Below, piece by piece: positions 59,604-64,000 of a DNA stretch of 64,000 bases (the stretch's first letter is position 1; every line of letters starts with the position of its first letter). Below the pieces are notes generated by a model. That model was not told the origin of the DNA. It searched no databases and saw only the letters and a program-made list of their open reading frames with translations. The position numbers and the translations under genes were made by a program. Origin of the DNA: an uncultured Oscillospiraceae bacterium (GTDB lineage Bacteria; Bacillota; Clostridia; Oscillospirales; Ruminococcaceae); assembly GCA_900542145.1 (NCBI GenBank), contig UQMF01000002.1, forward strand, positions 1 through 64,000, written 5' to 3'.

Positions 59604-59640
59604 AAAACCTATTGACTTTATATGCATTGTAGTGTATAAT
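59604..59640 (+). promoter_or_regulatory. Promoter of the metY sulfur operon
   Basis: TTGACT (59612-59617) and TATAAT (59635-59640), 17-bp spacer. AAAACCTATT (59604-59613) overlaps the -35 box and matches the element in the trxA promoter. Confidence 0.85.
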
Positions 59641-59669
59641 GAGAAACATAAAAACACGGAGGTGTTCAG

Positions 59670-60899
59670 ATGGAATTCAACACGCGGCTGCTTCACGGCG
59701 GCTTCGGAGCCGACAAGGCTACGGGCGCAACGCTGGCGCCGATATATCAGGTGAGCGCATTCGCACAGGAATCCGCGGAAAAGCTAGAGGCGGTGTTCAA
59801 TAACCGCGCTCCCGGATTCGCGTATTCCAGGATCAGCAATCCGACGGTGGCGTCGTTTGAAACGCGAATGAACGCCCTCGAAAAGGGGATAGGTGCAGTA
59901 GCCTGTTCCTCCGGAATGGCGGCGGTCACGATGTCGCTGCTTAACATTCTGGAATCCGGTGACGAGGTTATCGCAGGCGCAGGGCTGTTCGGAGGAACGA
60001 TCGACCTTTTCGGCGACCTGAAGGCGTTCGGTATTACGACGCGGTTTGTCGAGCATGTCACGGTGGAGGAGATCGCGGCGAACATCACCGACCGCACAAA
60101 GGCGGTTTTTGCGGAGCTAATCGGCAATCCGGGGCTTGAGATAGTGGATATCCGGGCGGTGTCCGCGCTGTGTCACGAGCATGGAATTCCGCTGATACTG
60201 GACAGCACCACGGCAACGCCGTATCTGATAAGACCGTTTGAGTTCGGTGCGGATATCGTGGTACATTCCACCTCCAAGTACATAAACGGCGGCGGAAACT
60301 CCATCAGCGGCGTTATAATCGACAGCGGCAGGTTCAAGTGGGATTTCGGCAGATACAAGGGGCTTGCTGAATACAGAAAGCTCGGCGCGCTGTCATATCT
60401 CGCGAAGCTACGAAGCGGTATCTGGCGTAATTTCGGCGCGTGTCTTGCTCCGATGAACGCGTTCATGAATTCCGTCGGAATGGAAACCCTGGGACTCCGC
60501 ATGGAGCGCTGTTGCGAGAATTCACTGGCACTGGCGGAATTCTTCCGGGACTGCAACGGCATTGAGCCGAATTACCCGGCGCTGGACGACAATCCGTATT
60601 ACGGGCTGTGTAAGGAGCAGCTCGGCGGAAAGGGCGGCGCGATACTCACGATACGGGCAGGCAGCAAGGAGCGTGCATTCAGGCTGATAAATGCGCTGAA
60701 GCTAGCGACGAACGCCACGAACATCGGCGACGTCCGGACGCTGGTTATCCACCCGTCCAGCACGATATACGCCCACGGCAGCGAGGAGCAGAAGCGCCAT
60801 GCCGGGGTATTTGAGGATACTATAAGAATAAGCGTAGGAATTGAAGATAAAGAAGATCTCATAGCCGATTTCAAGCAGGCTGTGGAATGTCTGGGATAA
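59670..60899 (+). CDS. metY: O-acetylhomoserine sulfhydrylase (MetY), Cys/Met metabolism PLP enzyme
   Basis: This 409-aa PLP enzyme of the gamma-family makes homocysteine by replacing the acetyl group of O-acetylhomoserine. The PLP lysine is Lys203 in STSKYINGG; GFAYSRISNPT and the C-terminal SVGIEDKEDLI are typical of MetY. Normally free sulfide is the donor. Here the operon also encodes a ubiquitin-like sulfur carrier, its E1 and a JAMM peptidase, which suggests that the donor is a protein thiocarboxylate, as shown for Wolinella MetY. It is the first gene, with CGGAGG upstream. Confidence 0.93.
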   Translation: MEFNTRLLHGGFGADKATGATLAPIYQVSAFAQESAEKLEAVFNNRAPGFAYSRISNPTVASFETRMNALEKGIGAVACSSGMAAVTMSLLNILESGDEVIAGAGLFGGTIDLFGDLKAFGITTRFVEHVTVEEIAANITDRTKAVFAELIGNPGLEIVDIRAVSALCHEHGIPLILDSTTATPYLIRPFEFGADIVVHSTSKYINGGGNSISGVIIDSGRFKWDFGRYKGLAEYRKLGALSYLAKLRSGIWRNFGACLAPMNAFMNSVGMETLGLRMERCCENSLALAEFFRDCNGIEPNYPALDDNPYYGLCKEQLGGKGGAILTIRAGSKERAFRLINALKLATNATNIGDVRTLVIHPSSTIYAHGSEEQKRHAGVFEDTIRISVGIEDKEDLIADFKQAVECLG

Positions 60900-60910
60900 G
60901 GAGAACGAAG

Positions 60911-61774
60911 ATGGCAGTTGATTATTCAACACTCAAAAAAGGCGGATTCATGCGCCAGAAGCAGAAGAATAACTTTTCGCTGCGGCTGAGGGTGGTCGGC
61001 GGAAATCTCACCGCAAAGCAGCTTGCGACCATTGCAGAGGTATCAGACAAGTTCGGTGAGGGATATGTTCATCTGACCTCCCGTCAGAGCGTGGAGATTC
61101 CGTTCATAAAGCTGGATAACATCGACGAGGTCAAATCAGCACTGGCTCTTGGAGATGTAGAACCGGGCGTATGCGGTCCGAGAGTGCGCACCATCACCGC
61201 CTGTCAGGGCGAGGCAATATGTCCCAGCGGCTGCATAGACACATATGCGCTTGCCAAGGAATTGGACGACAGATACTTTGCCCGGGAACTGCCGCATAAG
61301 TTCAAGTTCGGAATCACCGGCTGCCAGAACAACTGCCTGAAATCCGAGGAGAATGACGTCGGAATCAAGGGCGGGATCCAGGTCAAGTGGAAAGAGGACG
61401 CCTGCATTGGCTGCGGAGTCTGCGAGAAGGCGTGCCGCCGCGGCGCGATCTCCATCAATGACGGAAAGGTCAGCGTGGATTACGACAAGTGCAACTTCTG
61501 CGGACGCTGCTTCAAAGCATGTCCTACCGAGGCGTGGGACACCGTTCACGGATACATCGTATCCTTCGGCGGACTTTTCGGCAACACCATCAACAAGGGC
61601 GAGGCGATAATCCCGTTCATCGAGAGCAAGGAGAAGCTGCTGAAGGTGTGTGACGCAGCAATCGTGTTCTTTGAGCAGAACGCAAACCCCGGCGAGCGCT
61701 TCAAGTTCACCATCGACAGGGTGGGCAGAGAGAAATTCGAGCAGGTAATAAAGGAGGCTTACAGCAATGGCTGA
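60911..61774 (+). CDS. sir: Siroheme sulfite reductase-like protein with ferredoxin domain
   Basis: This 287-aa protein has an N-terminal ferredoxin-like half, then the siroheme/[4Fe-4S] ligands: Cys98 and Cys104 (C-x5-C) and Cys138 and Cys142 (GC-x3-C). A two-[4Fe-4S] insert follows (Cys165, 168, 171, 175 and Cys194, 197, 200, 204). It resembles the AsrC-like half-size sulfite/nitrite reductases rather than the about 570-aa CysI. Its position after metY and the siroheme operon nearby indicate six-electron reduction of sulfite to sulfide, with ferredoxin as likely donor. Nitrite cannot be excluded. Confidence 0.9.
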   Translation: MAVDYSTLKKGGFMRQKQKNNFSLRLRVVGGNLTAKQLATIAEVSDKFGEGYVHLTSRQSVEIPFIKLDNIDEVKSALALGDVEPGVCGPRVRTITACQGEAICPSGCIDTYALAKELDDRYFARELPHKFKFGITGCQNNCLKSEENDVGIKGGIQVKWKEDACIGCGVCEKACRRGAISINDGKVSVDYDKCNFCGRCFKACPTEAWDTVHGYIVSFGGLFGNTINKGEAIIPFIESKEKLLKVCDAAIVFFEQNANPGERFKFTIDRVGREKFEQVIKEAYSNG

Positions 61775-62012
61775 TTACAATATCGACGACACTGTGGACA
61801 TCACTGACGTGGTGTGCCCTACGACTTTCGTAAAGGCAAAGGTAGCGCTGGAGGAACTTGACGAGGGTCAGGTGCTCTCCATCAGAATGAACGACGGCGA
61901 ACCTGTCCAGAATGTTCCGCGCAGCATCAAGGAGGAGGGTCACAGAATCCTCAAGCTCATCAACAACAACGACGGTACCTACGACCTCATCGTTGAGAAG
62001 GTGGGTGACTGA
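61767..62012 (+). CDS. TusA-like sulfurtransferase
   Basis: This 81-aa protein has the TusA-family core: a beta-alpha-beta-alpha-beta pattern with the single conserved cysteine, Cys17, in VVCPTTFVKAKVAL (usual pattern CPxPxxxxxxAL). Such proteins carry persulfide sulfur between enzymes. It overlaps sir by 8 bases and abuts the thioredoxin gene. In this operon it could accept sulfide from the reductase or deliver it to the carrier-activating enzyme; that is inference. It is not part of the originally described Wolinella pathway. Confidence 0.87.
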   Translation: MADYNIDDTVDITDVVCPTTFVKAKVALEELDEGQVLSIRMNDGEPVQNVPRSIKEEGHRILKLINNNDGTYDLIVEKVGD

Positions 62013-62321
62013 ATGTCCGTCAGAGCAACCAACGACACGTTCAAATCCGAGACAGCAGACGGCATAGTCCTGGCGGATTTCTACTCTGACAGCTGCATTC
62101 CCTGCAAGAGAATGTCCCCGATTCTGGCGGAACTTGAGGAGCAGGATCCGGACATCAAGCTCGTGAAGCTGAACATCAACTACGACGCGGAAACCGCAGC
62201 AGAATACAACGTGACCTCCGTTCCCACAGTAGTATTTTTCAAGGACGGCGCGGAGCAGCAGAGAATCACCGGCGCAGTGAAGAAAGCACAGCTGGAAGAA
62301 ATAATAAACAGCATAAGATAA
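62013..62321 (+). CDS. trx: Thioredoxin (CIPC active site)
   Basis: This 102-aa thioredoxin-fold protein has Cys28-Ile-Pro-Cys31 and the cis-Pro loop SVPTVVFF. The ATG immediately follows the stop codon of the TusA-like gene. In this setting it may keep persulfide or thiocarboxylate intermediates reduced or release sulfide from TusA. Active-site spacing and fold residues are intact, so it should be functional. Confidence 0.9.
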   Translation: MSVRATNDTFKSETADGIVLADFYSDSCIPCKRMSPILAELEEQDPDIKLVKLNINYDAETAAEYNVTSVPTVVFFKDGAEQQRITGAVKKAQLEEIINSIR

Positions 62322-62333
62322 GGAGATACAGAC

Positions 62334-62540
62334 ATGACTATCACAGTAACAGGCGTAAAGAAGGGAGTTGCAGACGGACTGACACTGGCTCAGCTGGTCG
62401 TTGACGAGAAGGTCGAGACCCCGGAGTACGTCACCGCCAGCGTGAACGAGGAATTCATCTCCAGCAGCAGTTTTGAGGACACAGTACTCAAGGACGGCGA
62501 CAACGTAGAGTTCATCTATTTCATGGGAGGCGGTCAGTAA
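62334..62540 (+). CDS. hcyS: ThiS/MoaD-like sulfur carrier protein ending in GGGQ (HcyS-like)
   Basis: This 68-aa protein has the ubiquitin-like beta-grasp pattern of ThiS. It ends with MGGGQ, so Gln68 follows the Gly-Gly that must be exposed for adenylation. In the Wolinella homocysteine pathway the carrier HcyS also has one extra C-terminal residue (Ala), removed by the JAMM peptidase HcyD. The same logic fits here because a JAMM gene closes the operon. The carrier would be adenylated by the next gene product and then hold sulfur as a C-terminal thiocarboxylate. AAGGAG precedes the ATG, and its stop overlaps the next start by one base. Confidence 0.88.
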   Translation: MTITVTGVKKGVADGLTLAQLVVDEKVETPEYVTASVNEEFISSSSFEDTVLKDGDNVEFIYFMGGGQ

Positions 62541-63352
62541 TGGCATTCACAAATGAACAGCTGGAGCGCTATTCCCGTCACATAATCCTCAAGGAAGTCG
62601 GCGCAAAGGGACAGAAGAAGCTACTCAACGCAAAGGTGCTGATAATCGGCGCCGGCGGGCTTGGCGCACCAGCGGCTATGTATCTCGCAGCCGCAGGCGT
62701 GGGCACCATCGGGATTGCGGACGCTGACGAGGTGGATCTCTCAAATCTCCAGCGGCAGATAATCCACGCCACCTCCGATGTTGGCAAGGCAAAGGTGCAG
62801 TCCGCGAAGGAAACGATGGAAGCCATCAATCCGGACGTTACCGTAAACACCTACCGTACATTCATCGACAGCGAGAACATCATGGACATCATCAAGGACT
62901 ATGATTTCGTTATCGACGGAACGGACAACTTCCCGGCGAAGTTCCTTATCAACGACGCCTGCGTAATGGCGAAGAAGCCGTTTTCCCACGCTGGTATTAT
63001 CCGCTTCAAGGGACAGCTGATGACTTATGTTCCGGGACAGGGTCCCTGCTACCGCTGCGTATTCAAGAATCCGCCGCCCAAGGACGCAGTTCCAACCTGC
63101 AAGCAGGCCGGAGTTATCGGCGCAATGGGCGGAGTAATCGGAAGTCTCCAGGCGATGGAAGCGATAAAGTATATCCTGGGCGTGGGCGACCTGCTGACAG
63201 GATATCTGCTGACCTACGACGCACTCAAGATGGAGTTCCGTAAGATCAAGCTGCCGTCTGACACCAGAAAGTGCCCGATCTGCGGCGAGCACCCGACAAT
63301 AACCAGGCTCATCGACTATGAGCAGGTAGAATGCGATGGTGTGCACTTATGA
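62540..63352 (+). CDS. hcyF: E1-like adenylyltransferase of the ThiF/MoeB/HesA family (HcyF-like)
   Basis: This 270-aa enzyme has the ATP-binding GAGGLG (37-42), the SNLQRQIIH stretch, zinc pairs Cys170/Cys173 and Cys245/Cys248, and a Cys187 at the place of the catalytic cysteine. It lacks a rhodanese domain, so sulfur must come from elsewhere: sulfide, TusA-like protein or a desulfurase. It should adenylate the C-terminus of the neighbouring carrier. It overlaps the carrier gene by one base and the peptidase gene by 4 bases. Confidence 0.93.
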   Translation: MAFTNEQLERYSRHIILKEVGAKGQKKLLNAKVLIIGAGGLGAPAAMYLAAAGVGTIGIADADEVDLSNLQRQIIHATSDVGKAKVQSAKETMEAINPDVTVNTYRTFIDSENIMDIIKDYDFVIDGTDNFPAKFLINDACVMAKKPFSHAGIIRFKGQLMTYVPGQGPCYRCVFKNPPPKDAVPTCKQAGVIGAMGGVIGSLQAMEAIKYILGVGDLLTGYLLTYDALKMEFRKIKLPSDTRKCPICGEHPTITRLIDYEQVECDGVHL

Positions 63353-63759
63353 TAAAGCTTTCCAAATCCGACTATGAGAAGATACTCAAGCATGCTGAGA
63401 GCGAACTGCCGAACGAAGCCTGCGGACTTATCGGCGGTGTGACCGAGGGCGGCGACAAGCTCATCAAAAAGGTGTATCTGCTGACGAATACCGACCACTC
63501 CAACGAGCATTTCAGCATGGATCCCAAGGAACAGCTGGCGGCGATCAAGGACATGCGCGCGAACGGATTCGTTCCGCTTGGTAACTGGCACAGCCACCCG
63601 GAGTCCCCCTCCCGTCCCTCCGACGAGGACAAGCGCCTTGCCTACGACAGTAAGGCAAGCTATATGATACTTTCCCTGATGAACAGGGAAGAGCCGGTGC
63701 TCAATTCGTTCCACATCTCCGGAACGGATTCCGAAAAGGAGCAGCTGGTAATCGAATAA
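63349..63759 (+). CDS. hcyD: JAMM/Mov34 (M67) metallopeptidase (HcyD-like)
   Basis: This 136-aa zinc peptidase has the complete JAMM signature: Glu23 (PNEACG), then His81-x-His83-x7-Ser91-x2-Asp94. Relatives cleave isopeptide or peptide bonds after a Gly-Gly carrier terminus. Here it should remove Gln68 from the carrier precursor and later hydrolyse the carrier-homocysteine adduct. The ATG at 63349 overlaps the stop of the E1 gene; an earlier in-frame Met at 63331 is less likely. It is the last gene before the 151-bp repeat. Confidence 0.92.
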   Translation: MIKLSKSDYEKILKHAESELPNEACGLIGGVTEGGDKLIKKVYLLTNTDHSNEHFSMDPKEQLAAIKDMRANGFVPLGNWHSHPESPSRPSDEDKRLAYDSKASYMILSLMNREEPVLNSFHISGTDSEKEQLVIE

Positions 63760-63763
63760 GGGA

Positions 63764-63914
63764 ACCTCTAAAAACCGGTTTGAAAAGGGAAAATGTGTAG
63801 AGTGCGCCGAATGCGATGAAAGCCGACGAAGTAAGGCTGTATGCCTTACGAGGAGGTTTGAAGAAGCAGGCGGTGTGCTATACACATTTTCACTCAAACA
63901 AGGTTTTTAGAGGT
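63764..63914. repeat. 151-bp hairpin element with 13-bp terminal inverted repeats
   Basis: ACCTCTAAAAACC (63764-63776) is the exact inverse of GGTTTTTAGAGGT (63902-63914). Inside, GTTTGA...GAAAATGTGTA on the left pairs with TACACATTTTC...TCAAAC on the right. At the centre is GTAAGGC-tgtat-GCCTTAC (63831-63849). The element has no open reading frame. The nested pairing suggests a MITE-like or structured RNA repeat. It starts 4 bases after the peptidase stop and could also act as a 3' stabiliser. No target-site duplication is evident. Confidence 0.8.
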
Positions 63915-64000
63915 GACCATAATCTAAAACCGTCCCGGATGCGGGGGACATCAAAGGAATATAGTCGCAAATCCACATTACAAAAGGAATTGTAGTGCCG
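63915..64000. other. Unassigned right end
   Basis: No gene is seen. A GTCCC-N8-GGGAC-like hairpin occurs near 63931-63949 without a T run. Whether the remaining bases lead into another gene cannot be judged. Confidence 0.4.

Noticed and set aside
1..64000. CRISPR arrays, prophage, insertion sequences or integrative elements
   Set aside because: No spaced direct repeats, transposases, recombinases or phage structural genes were seen; the only repeat-like element is the 151-bp hairpin at the right edge.

Overview
This window looks like a chromosomal segment of an obligately anaerobic Firmicute of the Ruminococcaceae/Oscillospiraceae type, possibly Ruminococcus. The evidence is an NADH-linked multi-subunit [FeFe]-hydrogenase, pyruvate formate-lyase with its activase, a class III (glycyl radical) ribonucleotide reductase, 2-oxoacid:ferredoxin oxidoreductase, Gram-positive style RNase J and GdpP, and clear sigma-A promoters. 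The genus is inference. No phage, insertion sequence, CRISPR or rRNA was seen. One tRNA-Ser(GGA) is present.

Layout. 0-10 kb holds energy metabolism: the hydrogenase operon (hydC-hydB-hydA), a CIRCE-controlled Hsp20, a TetR regulator and pflA/pflB on the minus strand. 10-20 kb is a housekeeping block (RNase J, gdpP-rplI-dnaB-tilS, ftsH). 20-24 kb is a P-loop ATPase plus a four-subunit 2-oxoacid:ferredoxin oxidoreductase. 24-33 kb carries dnaD-dnaC, phosphofructokinase, rpiB-upp and nrdD-nrdG-dut. 33-40 kb has two uncharacterised membrane/cytosolic proteins, a GH95 fucosidase with a TetR regulator, and a glycogen branching enzyme. 40-46.8 kb has tRNA-Ser, aspS, an attenuated ilvA-ridA operon, an attenuated MATE exporter and two small genes.

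The most coherent and interesting part is 46.9-63.8 kb, which reads as a sulfur-assimilation island. A six-gene operon makes siroheme from glutamyl-tRNA (hemA, precorrin-2 dehydrogenase, hemC, cobA-hemD fusion, hemB, hemL), with no gene of the later heme branch in view. Downstream on the minus strand lie an ABC importer resembling sulfonate/sulfate systems and a signal-less arylsulfotransferase-family protein. Then come thioredoxin and thioredoxin reductase. The last operon encodes MetY, a siroheme sulfite reductase-like protein, a TusA-like protein, a second thioredoxin, a ubiquitin-like sulfur carrier ending in Gly-Gly-Gly-Gln, an E1-like ThiF enzyme and a JAMM metallopeptidase. This matches the logic of the protein-thiocarboxylate homocysteine pathway (HcyS/HcyF/HcyD/MetY/Sir) described in Wolinella, with extra components and a different C-terminal cap on the carrier. 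Several of these promoters share an AAAACCTAT / ATAGGTTTT motif, suggesting a common regulator.

Regulation is unusually readable: at least 23 promoters have -35 and -10 boxes separated by exactly 17 bp. There are two transcription attenuators (ilvA, MATE), many intrinsic terminators, and at the right edge a 151-bp hairpin element with 13-bp terminal inverted repeats that looks like a dispersed genomic repeat.
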